From contig CAJGDX010000016.1 of NCBI GenBank assembly GCA_904502185.1, forward strand, positions 1-30,507: 30,507 bases of DNA. The letters run 5' to 3'. Positions 14,168 to 21,552 of the stretch are shown here, in pieces. The notes under the pieces are model-generated. The model was not told the DNA's origin. It was given only the letters and a program-made list of their open reading frames with translations, and ran no database searches. Numbering within the stretch: the first letter of the stretch is position 1; every line of letters starts with the position of its first letter. The position numbers and the translations under genes were made by a program. The stretch is from an uncultured Bacteroidaceae bacterium. Lineage in GTDB: Bacteria > Bacteroidota > Bacteroidia > Bacteroidales > Bacteroidaceae.

Positions 14168-16231
14168 TTATTCGGCTGAATACATCAGCATTCGTGAACC
14201 CGGAGCCTTGTCGAATGTTATTTCGAATCCCTCCATCAGCTCTTTACCGCTTTTTGTGATTACAGCATTTGTGTCATCGTCTGTCAGTTTGTAGTTCTTT
14301 TCGGGTGAAAGGCCGCGCAATCTGACTACTGTTTTGTCGGGGGCATTCTTGCCTCTGCGGAACGCAAGCACGTAGCCGGTAGAGTCGCTGGGCTTGTTCA
14401 ACTGGTATGCGATACAATGCTCGTCGCCGGTGAGGTTGCCGTCGCCGCTCAAGGGGTAAAAATCTTCAAGGAAGTAATCTCTCAATATCTTGAATTTTTC
14501 CACTACTTTCTGTGCATCTTTAATATGGAAACCTCCCTTTGCAGTAATGGCCCAATTGTGGCCGGTCGAACTGCTGATGCTTGAACGCCAATGATAGGGA
14601 TCGGTGCTGTAGGTTCCGGTGGCGTTCAAGGGCAGGAACATGTTAAGACTGTGTGTGTGGTTCTGATAGCCGTTAGGTTCGCCGTAATTGTAGTCGGTTC
14701 GCCACAGAGGTATTGAGCGCGATGTTGTCTCAAGGTCGAGGCGGCGGCCACCGCTGGCGCAGTTATCTATCACCATGTTGGGGAAGCGTGCAAGCAGATA
14801 GTCCCAGAAACGGTACAATCCTTCGATGTGGCGTATCTCGCTCATGCCTTTGCGACCGTCAACCTTGTCTTTTATTGCCCAATAGCCGTCTGCGGCACAG
14901 TTGAAGTCCTGGCGATAGTAGTCTATACCGTTTTCTTCTATGAAATCACCAATGTGCTTGCACAGGAAGTCGCATGCCTCTTTGTTGCCAAGGTCGAATA
15001 GGGCGTTGTTGCTTTTTTCTGATTTTATGAGCCACTGGGGGTAGTTGTTGTAGAAGTCGCTTCCTTTGTATACTCTCTCGGGCTCGAACCACACCATCAA
15101 CTTTGCACCCATGTCGTGTGCAGCTTTGGAAATGGGCTTAAGACCGTTGGGGAAACGCTCTTTGTCCGCTTTCCAGGTGCCGACAGTGTTGTACCATGTG
15201 CGTCCTTCGTAATTGGGGCCGCCGGCGCCTTCGTACCATCCTGCGTCCAACCAAAATACTTCAGGTACTAAGCCGAACTGTTTGTGTCTTTTTACCATGG
15301 CAACAGCCATTTCTTCTGTCAGGCAGGCATATTCGTTGCAAGGTGCAGGGTCGCCCCATTCAAAACCGCCACACATGGGTGGTACGAAGTTCTTTCCGTC
15401 TATTTTATGTGTGTGGTGGGCGAGGATGAAACGTCTGAAGCGGTTCTGACCATCCAATCTGTCGCCGCCCTCCCAGAACATCAGCGATACAAGCGGTGTA
15501 CGTATGCTTTCGCCGGGATAAAGGAAAAGATCGGTGTTCTTCATTCCCGAATGGCTTGCCAGTTTACCGTTTGCAAGAGAAAAATCGGCGAACCATGTAC
15601 CGGTCCAGCCAACCGACAGCATTACACCTTTGTTGCCACCTGCGACAATGTTGAAGAATGGAAACGCAAATGTGTCCGATGAACGTCCGTTCTTGGGCAT
15701 GAAAGTGTAAGTTGTGTCACATTCGGTTTTTATTACTATAGGTGCAAAGTCGTGACGCGAACCGTTGCTTCCTCGTGCAGTGAAGATGGTGAACGCTTCG
15801 TTGCCTTTTGCTGTGAAGCATATATCCGATGCCGAAACATTTTTTATGTTCTTGCTGTTTGCCTCTCCCTTGTTGGTGAAGTGAAGTACCCACTCTACGG
15901 CTTCGAAGTCGGTGTATCCCGTAACGTCGCATCTTACCTCCATGGCTCCCGATGGTTCGGTGTAAAGAACTTCATATTTGAGCGTATTCGGTAGGTTGCA
16001 TTCGATTGCACGTTTGGTAAATTTCCATTTGTTAATAAATTCGCTCGAATTTACATCTCCATATGTAAAAGAAAACGGAGGTTTTTTTCCTTTGGCGAAC
16101 AATGAATTGATATGCTTCTGTGTTGTAAGCTGTTTTTTCAAGGATATTTCATTCTGTGCATATCCTGTAAGCGGTAAAACTGCGAGGCAGCAGAATAATG
16201 CCACTCTTAATAAAAAAAAGTTTCGTCTCAT
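14168..16231 (-). CDS. Secreted alpha-galactosidase-like protein (GH36 type)
   Basis: The 687-residue protein begins with a Sec signal peptide (LLRVALFCCLAVLPLTGYAQ). It has an N-terminal beta-sandwich of about 270 residues, a TIM barrel from about 285 to 590, and a small C-terminal beta domain. GH36/melibiase signatures are visible: VFWLDAGWY at 325-333, MVWFEPERV at 379-387, the nucleophile D442 in YYRQDFN, and the acid/base D499 in NCASGGRRLDL. It should release alpha-linked galactose, or possibly alpha-N-acetylgalactosamine, from plant or host glycans outside the cytoplasm. It is divergent from the GH2 gene, with 178 bases between the two starts, which suggests joint control. The subfamily and exact sugar specificity are inferred. 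Confidence 0.87.
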   Translation of the reverse strand: MRRNFFLLRVALFCCLAVLPLTGYAQNEISLKKQLTTQKHINSLFAKGKKPPFSFTYGDVNSSEFINKWKFTKRAIECNLPNTLKYEVLYTEPSGAMEVRCDVTGYTDFEAVEWVLHFTNKGEANSKNIKNVSASDICFTAKGNEAFTIFTARGSNGSRHDFAPIVIKTECDTTYTFMPKNGRSSDTFAFPFFNIVAGGNKGVMLSVGWTGTWFADFSLANGKLASHSGMKNTDLFLYPGESIRTPLVSLMFWEGGDRLDGQNRFRRFILAHHTHKIDGKNFVPPMCGGFEWGDPAPCNEYACLTEEMAVAMVKRHKQFGLVPEVFWLDAGWYEGAGGPNYEGRTWYNTVGTWKADKERFPNGLKPISKAAHDMGAKLMVWFEPERVYKGSDFYNNYPQWLIKSEKSNNALFDLGNKEACDFLCKHIGDFIEENGIDYYRQDFNCAADGYWAIKDKVDGRKGMSEIRHIEGLYRFWDYLLARFPNMVIDNCASGGRRLDLETTSRSIPLWRTDYNYGEPNGYQNHTHSLNMFLPLNATGTYSTDPYHWRSSISSSTGHNWAITAKGGFHIKDAQKVVEKFKILRDYFLEDFYPLSGDGNLTGDEHCIAYQLNKPSDSTGYVLAFRRGKNAPDKTVVRLRGLSPEKNYKLTDDDTNAVITKSGKELMEGFEITFDKAPGSRMLMYSAE

Positions 16232-16322
16232 AACTGTTTAAATTGTTTAACGCCGTAAATATAATTAATTTCTATCAATCAAAAAAAATATTATATAATA
16301 ATGTATTTACACTTTTTTATTA

Positions 16323-16330
16323 TATCTTTG
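16323..16330 (+). promoter_or_regulatory. -7 promoter box of the GH2 gene
   Basis: TATCTTTG is a perfect TAnnTTTG match, 79 bases before the GH2 ATG, in a very AT-rich divergent intergenic region (16232-16409). A clear -33 box was not found. The predicted leader of about 70 bases is AT-rich and ends ACCTAAATAAAAAACT before the ATG, which fits the A-rich start regions of Bacteroidetes. Confidence 0.65.
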
Positions 16331-16409
16331 CATTTATAAGTTGCGAAAATAGTCTGTTTTTGCAATTGCTTGATGTGTAAATTATTAATTTTAACCTAAA
16401 TAAAAAACT

Positions 16410-18203
16410 ATGAGACTATTCAGTGCTTTGTTTGCATTCTTGTTTGCGGTAACAATGTTTGCTCAGACATCAATTCCCCGTCCCGAACATCCGCGTCCCC
16501 AGTTTGTACGCGAAAATTGGAAGAACCTCAACGGTACATGGACTTATGTGTTCGACTTTGGCGAATCAGGTCTTCACCGTGGTTTGCAGAGATCTAAGGG
16601 ATTCGATAACAAGATTACAGTTCCCTTCTGTCCCGAGAGTAAGCTCTCAGGTGTAGAGTACAAGGACTTCATCAACTCTATGTGGTACCATCGTGCTGTT
16701 GAAATTCCCGCAGCATGGGATGGCAAGAAGATTCTTCTTAACTTCGGTGGTGTTGACTACTTCAGCGCAATCTACGTTAATGGTTCACTCGCAGCACGTC
16801 ACTGGGGTGGTTCATCTTCTTTCAGCGTGGATATAACAAGATACGTTAAGGCTGGTGAAACTGCTAATATCGTTGTTTGGGTGAAGGATGACCTTCGTTC
16901 AGGCGAGCAGACCGGTGGTAAACAGTGTACAAACTACTACTCTTCAGGTTGCCACTACACACGTACAACAGGTATCTGGCAGACTGTATGGATGGAGGCT
17001 GTTGCTCCCACAGGTTTGCAGGAGGTTTATGTTAAGCCCGACCTCGACAACGAGTCATTCATCATGGAGCCCAGATTCTATGCGTTGGAGAAGGGTCTTA
17101 CATTCAACGTAAAAGTTAAGGATGGCAATAAGGTTGTTGCAAAGAAGAGCGCAAAGGCTTCTACTCCTATGACTGTTATCGTTCCCGTTAAGAAGGCTAA
17201 GACATGGTCACCCGAAAGCCCCTTCCTCTACGACCTTGAGTACGAGGTAGTTGACGCAGCAGGTAACGTTGTCGACAAGGTTGTTTCATATGCAGGTATG
17301 CGTAAGATCCACATCGAGGGCAACCGTCTCTTCCTCAACAACGAGCCTCTTTACCTCCGCATGGTTCTCGACCAGGGCTTCTATCCCGACGGTGTATGGA
17401 CAGCGCCCACAGACGAGGCTCTCAAAAGAGATATCGAACTCAGTATGAGCGTAGGTTTCAACAGTGCACGTCTCCACCAGAAGGTGTTCGAGGAGCGTTT
17501 CCACTACTGGGCTGACAAACTCGGTTACCTCACATGGGGTGAGGCAGGAAGCTGGGGTGTTGACGTTAACAACGAGACAGCAGCACGTAACTTCCTTACA
17601 GAGTGGAAAGAGGTTGTGATTCGCGATCGTAACCACCCCTCAATCATCACTTGGACTCCTTTCAACGAAACATGGGGCCGTCCCGGTAACTCAGAGGCTG
17701 CACGTTTCCACGACAGATTGCTCAGCGATGTTTACTATCTTACAAAGAACCTCGACTATCGTCCTTGCCACGACACCAGCGGTGGTTACCACGTAAAGAC
17801 CGACATCTGGTCATATCACAACTACGAGCAGGATGCTGCCAAGTTGAAAGAGAGACTTACACTCAAGAGCGCAGACGATGTTCCTACATTGAACAAAGAT
17901 CGCGAGGCTAAGTATGAGGGTCAGCCCTACTTGCTCGACGAGTACGGTGGCATCAAGTGGGTTGTTGGTAAACAGTATGCAGCTAACACTTGGGGTTACG
18001 GTCAGGGTCCCAAGAGCGTAGATGAGTTCTATACACGTCTTACAGCTTTGACAGACACACTTCTTGGTCTTGAGTACATGTGTGGTTACACATATACACA
18101 GCTTACTGACGTTGAGCAGGAGCAGAACGGTGTATTCAACTACGACCGTACAGCTAAGTTCGATGCAGAGAAACTGAAAGCTATCTTCGGCAAAGAGCCC
18201 TAG
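16410..18203 (+). CDS. Secreted glycoside hydrolase family 2 enzyme
   Basis: The 597-residue protein has a signal peptide (LFSALFAFLFAVTMFAQ), an N-terminal jelly-roll sugar-binding domain, an immunoglobulin-like domain (about 200-300) and a TIM barrel (about 300-590). The GH2 acid/base E420 is in WTPFNETWG and the nucleophile E511 is in LLDEYGG. GH2 enzymes remove beta-linked galactose, glucuronate or mannose; which sugar cannot be told here. The product is short for a beta-galactosidase and matches the compact GH2 forms of Bacteroidetes. Codon use is strongly biased (CGT, GGT, TTC, AAC, GTT), unlike its neighbours, which suggests high expression. The stop is TAG at 18201-18203, but the frame continues for 13 sensible codons to TAA, so the C-terminus may be cut by a recent mutation. 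Confidence 0.9.
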   Translation: MRLFSALFAFLFAVTMFAQTSIPRPEHPRPQFVRENWKNLNGTWTYVFDFGESGLHRGLQRSKGFDNKITVPFCPESKLSGVEYKDFINSMWYHRAVEIPAAWDGKKILLNFGGVDYFSAIYVNGSLAARHWGGSSSFSVDITRYVKAGETANIVVWVKDDLRSGEQTGGKQCTNYYSSGCHYTRTTGIWQTVWMEAVAPTGLQEVYVKPDLDNESFIMEPRFYALEKGLTFNVKVKDGNKVVAKKSAKASTPMTVIVPVKKAKTWSPESPFLYDLEYEVVDAAGNVVDKVVSYAGMRKIHIEGNRLFLNNEPLYLRMVLDQGFYPDGVWTAPTDEALKRDIELSMSVGFNSARLHQKVFEERFHYWADKLGYLTWGEAGSWGVDVNNETAARNFLTEWKEVVIRDRNHPSIITWTPFNETWGRPGNSEAARFHDRLLSDVYYLTKNLDYRPCHDTSGGYHVKTDIWSYHNYEQDAAKLKERLTLKSADDVPTLNKDREAKYEGQPYLLDEYGGIKWVVGKQYAANTWGYGQGPKSVDEFYTRLTALTDTLLGLEYMCGYTYTQLTDVEQEQNGVFNYDRTAKFDAEKLKAIFGKEP

Positions 18204-18245
18204 TGGTTCAAGGCTATGAAAGCTGAGTACAAGAAAAAGAAATAA
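18204..18245 (+). other. In-frame coding-like tail after the GH2 amber stop
   Basis: Beyond the TAG the same frame reads WFKAMKAEYKKKK and ends with TAA at 18243-18245. The bases keep the same biased codon use (TTC, AAG, GCT, TAC). This looks like the original last part of the GH2 protein, now beyond a nonsense codon, or a sequencing error. Confidence 0.6.
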
Positions 18246-18266
18246 TAGTTGATATTATTCGACCCG

Positions 18267-18301
18267 AAAAGGCTGCGCACATAGCGCAGCCTTTTCTGTT
18301 T
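18267..18301 (+). terminator. Terminator of the GH2 gene
   Basis: GGCTGCGC (18271-18278) pairs with GCGCAGCC (18284-18291) around a 5-base loop, flanked by AAAA and TTTTCTGTTTT. It is 22 bases after the outer TAA. Confidence 0.9.
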
Positions 18302-18388
18302 TATGTGGTTCTTTATGTGGCTATTGTCTCTGCTTTGTTGCTCAAAGGGGGCTTTTTGGGCGCTTTGTGCGATATTTTGTGAAATAAA

Positions 18389-18420
18389 TTGCAACGATAC
18401 GAAAATAAATGCTAAATTTG
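18389..18420 (+). promoter_or_regulatory. Promoter of the gtrA-like gene cluster
   Basis: TTG (18389-18391) and TAAATTTG (18413-18420) with 21 bases between them fit the Bacteroidetes -33/-7 pattern. The ATG of the gtrA-like gene lies 39 bases downstream. It could drive the series of co-directional genes up to about 24.8 kb. Confidence 0.65.
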
Positions 18421-18458
18421 TACCTCTTATGTTCTAATGCGAAAAGTAACAGACGCTG

Positions 18459-18881
18459 ATGCTTATTGAAAAGACAAACAATACTTTTGTACAACTGTTC
18501 CGATACGGATTTGTGGCAGTAGGGGCTTTCGCGGTTGACTACGGGGTCTACTTTCTGCTGTCATACATAATGGGTGTGCAGTATTTGGTAGCTGCTCTTG
18601 CAGGTTTTGTTATGGGTACCGCTATCAACTATCTGATTTCGAAGTATTTGGTCTTTCAGGGTGAACCCAAGTCAAGAACTTTTGAGGTGCTGCTTGTCTT
18701 TCTTATAAGTGGAGTGGGACTGTTGTGGCTGGAACTGGGGTTGTATGCGCTGACAGATATTTATGGCATACACTATCTGATTTCGAAACTGATAATGACG
18801 GGAGTGGTGTTCCTCTGGAACTTTTTCGCACGTAAACTATTTATGTACTCACGCTTTTTCAATATACTGAAAGAGAATTGA
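18459..18881 (+). CDS. GtrA-like membrane protein
   Basis: The 140-residue protein has four hydrophobic segments in the spacing of the GtrA/DPMS family: about 12-35, 42-60, 73-95 and 103-126. The first loop has a FAVDYGVYFLL-like stretch and the third region an INYLISKYLVF stretch, both typical of GtrA. Members sit in the inner membrane and are thought to help move polyprenyl-linked sugars across it, often beside sugar-modifying enzymes. Here the next genes are a nucleotide-sugar-type epimerase (14 bases on) and an FAD oxidoreductase, which fits a role in cell-surface glycan synthesis. The substrate is unknown. Confidence 0.88.
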   Translation: MLIEKTNNTFVQLFRYGFVAVGAFAVDYGVYFLLSYIMGVQYLVAALAGFVMGTAINYLISKYLVFQGEPKSRTFEVLLVFLISGVGLLWLELGLYALTDIYGIHYLISKLIMTGVVFLWNFFARKLFMYSRFFNILKEN

Positions 18882-18895
18882 TATAACTAAGGACG

Positions 18896-19930
18896 ATGAA
18901 CTGTTATTTGATTACCGGAGGAGCCGGCTTTTTCGGTTCCATAATGAAAAGAATATTGCTCGACGGAGGCAATAGAGTAGTCAGCATAGACTTGCAGGAC
19001 GACGACCTTGCCGATGATAACTTTATAGCATACAAGGGCGACATCAACGATGACGACCTTATGGGTCGCATATTCGAAGAGTATAAGTTCGATGCAATAT
19101 ATCATTTTGCGGCTTTGCTTGCACATGTGAAAAGCGAGCTTAAGAATTTGTGGCGTGCCAATGTCGATGGTACGGCAAACGTTGCAAAGTATGCGGCAAA
19201 ATATGGTGTCAAGCGAGTTGTCTTTACATCCTCGAACTGCTTGTGGGCCGAAAATTTCACTCACAAGATTACCGAGGAAGAGCTTCCCTGTCCCATCGAG
19301 ATTTACGGAAAATCAAAGCTCGAGGGCGAAAAAATACTGCTTGCCCACGATGAATTTATCTCCATCATATTCCGTTGCCCCACAATAATGGACGAGGGAC
19401 GTCTGGGATTGCTGGGAATACTCTATCAGTTTATCGACGAAAATCGCCGTCTGCCCATGGTTGGCAAGGGCGACAATTACTATCAGTTCATCTATGCCAA
19501 GGACCTTGCAAATGCCTGTCTGCTGGCAATGGACTATAACCGTTCCGATGTCTTTAATATCGGTTCGGACGATGTTAAGGATTTCCGTACAGTCTATCGC
19601 TATGTGATTGAAAAAGCCGGTTCAAAGTCAAAACTGATGTTCCTGCCCAAGGGGCTGATGATTGCCGGAATGAAGGCTTGTTTCGCATTGGGAATATCGC
19701 CGCTTGGCCCTTATCAGTATAAAATGATAGCTTCGAATTTCGTGTTCGATACTACAAAAATCAAGCGCGAACTTGGCTGGATGCCCACAAAGACCAACGA
19801 AGAGATGTTGTTGACAGCTTACAACTACTATCACAACAACAAAGAGGAGATTCTTGCTCGCAAAGATGTCTCTGCTCACTCTTCGGTAGCCAAAATGGGA
19901 GTAATAAGATTGATTAAATGGTTCTGCTAA
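18896..19930 (+). CDS. NAD-dependent epimerase/dehydratase
   Basis: The 344-residue protein is an extended short-chain dehydrogenase. It has the NAD-binding glycine motif GGAGFFG at residues 8-14, the catalytic serine region TSSN at 111-114, and the Tyr-x3-Lys pair Y137/K141. The C-terminal part carries a DVFNIGSDD segment like that of nucleotide-sugar epimerases and ends with a hydrophobic-basic tail. It probably changes the stereochemistry or dehydrates a nucleotide sugar or related lipid-linked sugar. The position between a GtrA-like gene and an FAD oxidoreductase supports a surface-polysaccharide role. The precise substrate cannot be told. Confidence 0.88.
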   Translation: MNCYLITGGAGFFGSIMKRILLDGGNRVVSIDLQDDDLADDNFIAYKGDINDDDLMGRIFEEYKFDAIYHFAALLAHVKSELKNLWRANVDGTANVAKYAAKYGVKRVVFTSSNCLWAENFTHKITEEELPCPIEIYGKSKLEGEKILLAHDEFISIIFRCPTIMDEGRLGLLGILYQFIDENRRLPMVGKGDNYYQFIYAKDLANACLLAMDYNRSDVFNIGSDDVKDFRTVYRYVIEKAGSKSKLMFLPKGLMIAGMKACFALGISPLGPYQYKMIASNFVFDTTKIKRELGWMPTKTNEEMLLTAYNYYHNNKEEILARKDVSAHSSVAKMGVIRLIKWFC

Positions 19931-19939
19931 AATAATATT

Positions 19940-21520
19940 ATGGGTACAGAGAAGAAAAAAGCATTGCTTGTGGGAGCAGGCCCGGCAGGACTCACTGCAG
20001 CATACGAATTGTTGAAAAAGACAGATATACATCCTGTTGTGTTGGAGGCGACTGATGTCATTGGCGGTATTTCGCAGACAGTGAAGTACAAAGGCAACCG
20101 TATGGACATCGGCGGTCATCGCTTTTTCTCAAAAAACGATGCTATAATGCAGTGGTGGAATCAGGTCATGCCCATACAAGGCTCTCAGTCGAAAGATGAT
20201 ATTTTGTTGGGCAACAACGATAAACCGTTGCAGAAAGGTGGCCCCGACCCCGAAAAAGAGGAGCGCGTAATGCTCTATCGCGACAGAGTTTCACGTATCT
20301 TCTTCTTGCGTAAATTTTTCGACTACCCAATATCGCTCAAGTTCTCTACATTTGCAAATATGGGACTTTGGCGCACACTTAAATCGGGCTTCGGCTACAT
20401 ATATTCGCAACTCTTCAAGCGTCCCGAGGACTCACTCGAAAACTTCTATGTCAACCGTTTCGGCAAACCCTTGTACAGCCTTTTCTTCGAGGGGTACACC
20501 GAAAAGGTATGGGGTGTTCATCCTTCGAAACTGGGCGCCGACTGGGGTAGCCAGCGAGTGAAGGGCCTTTCGGTTTATGCCATACTTAAGGATGCGATAA
20601 TGAAGCCTTTCATGAAGGACGACGTTTCGCAGAAAAAGGTAGAAACATCACTCATCGAGCAGTTCATATATCCCAAATTCGGCCCCGGTCAGCTGTGGGA
20701 AACTGTTGCGGATGATGTTTGTGAAATGGGTGGAGAACTGTTTATGAATCATCAGGTTATCTGCGTGAATGTGGAGAACGGACGTGTCGTCTCTGTCGAT
20801 TGTAGACGCAGTACCGATGATGTCATTGTGAACGTTCCCTGCGACTACCTGATGTCGACAATGCCTTTGAAGGATCTTATTGCCGCCATTCAGGGAGTAG
20901 AGGTTCCGGCTGATGTCAAACGAATAGCTTCGGAGCTTCCCTATCGCGACTTTATCACTGTTGGTCTGTTGCTCGACAAAATGAAGATAAAGAACGAAAC
21001 AAAGATAAAGACATACGCCAACCGCGTCCCCGATACATGGATTTACGTTCAGGAGCGCGACGTTAAGGTGGGTCGTTTGCAAGTGTTCAACAACTGGTCG
21101 CCCTACATGGTCAAGGACTATGAGAATACAATGTTCGTGGGACTCGAATATTTCTGCAACGAGGGCGACGACCTGTGGCGCATGAACGACGAGGAGTTTA
21201 TTGCAATGGCAATAGACGAGCTTGTGAAAATTGATATTATCGATAGCGATGCTGTGCTTGATGCCACACGTGTTAAGATAAAGAAAGCATATCCCGCATA
21301 TTTCGGCAGTTACTACGAACTAGACAAGGTGAAACAATTCCTTGACGGCATAGAAAATCTCTACTGCCTCGGACGTAACGGACAGCACAGATACAACAAT
21401 ATGGACCACTCGATGATGACAGCAATGGTGGCTGTCGACAACATAAAGAATGGCATAAAGGACAAGAGTGCCATTTGGAATGTGAACACCGAGACCGAAT
21501 ATCACGAGAAGCGTAATTGA
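19940..21520 (+). CDS. FAD/NAD(P)-binding amine-oxidase-like oxidoreductase
   Basis: The 526-residue flavoprotein starts with the dinucleotide fold VGAGPAGLTAAYEL (G12-x-G14-x2-G17), followed by an acidic ribose contact (VVLEATDVIGG). The MDIGGHRFFSK segment near residues 56-66 is typical of protoporphyrinogen-oxidase-like and UDP-galactopyranose-mutase-like proteins. A late LYCLGRNGQHRYNNMDHS segment near residues 474-491 is the C-terminal FAD-contact region. It likely oxidises or isomerises a sugar or lipid-linked intermediate in the same pathway as the two upstream genes. The start lies 9 bases after the epimerase stop. Assignment to a galactofuranose pathway would be a guess. The superfamily is certain, the substrate is not. 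Confidence 0.85.
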   Translation: MGTEKKKALLVGAGPAGLTAAYELLKKTDIHPVVLEATDVIGGISQTVKYKGNRMDIGGHRFFSKNDAIMQWWNQVMPIQGSQSKDDILLGNNDKPLQKGGPDPEKEERVMLYRDRVSRIFFLRKFFDYPISLKFSTFANMGLWRTLKSGFGYIYSQLFKRPEDSLENFYVNRFGKPLYSLFFEGYTEKVWGVHPSKLGADWGSQRVKGLSVYAILKDAIMKPFMKDDVSQKKVETSLIEQFIYPKFGPGQLWETVADDVCEMGGELFMNHQVICVNVENGRVVSVDCRRSTDDVIVNVPCDYLMSTMPLKDLIAAIQGVEVPADVKRIASELPYRDFITVGLLLDKMKIKNETKIKTYANRVPDTWIYVQERDVKVGRLQVFNNWSPYMVKDYENTMFVGLEYFCNEGDDLWRMNDEEFIAMAIDELVKIDIIDSDAVLDATRVKIKKAYPAYFGSYYELDKVKQFLDGIENLYCLGRNGQHRYNNMDHSMMTAMVAVDNIKNGIKDKSAIWNVNTETEYHEKRN

Positions 21521-21552
21521 AAAACAAATTGCAGTTCCTAAAAACGCAACCT

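Noticed and set aside
18201..18203. Genome-wide recoding of TAG as an amino acid
   Set aside because: TAG is the natural terminal codon of dusB, ruvC and the RelA/SpoT homologue in this same window.
10678..18203. A full polysaccharide utilisation locus
   Set aside because: The GH43, GH36-like and GH2 genes are split by housekeeping genes and terminators, and no SusC/SusD pair or dedicated regulator is present.
21517..21552. TTG start for the RelA/SpoT homologue
   Set aside because: It overlaps the stop of the upstream gene, adds 12 residues not expected in the family, and an ATG is available at 21553.
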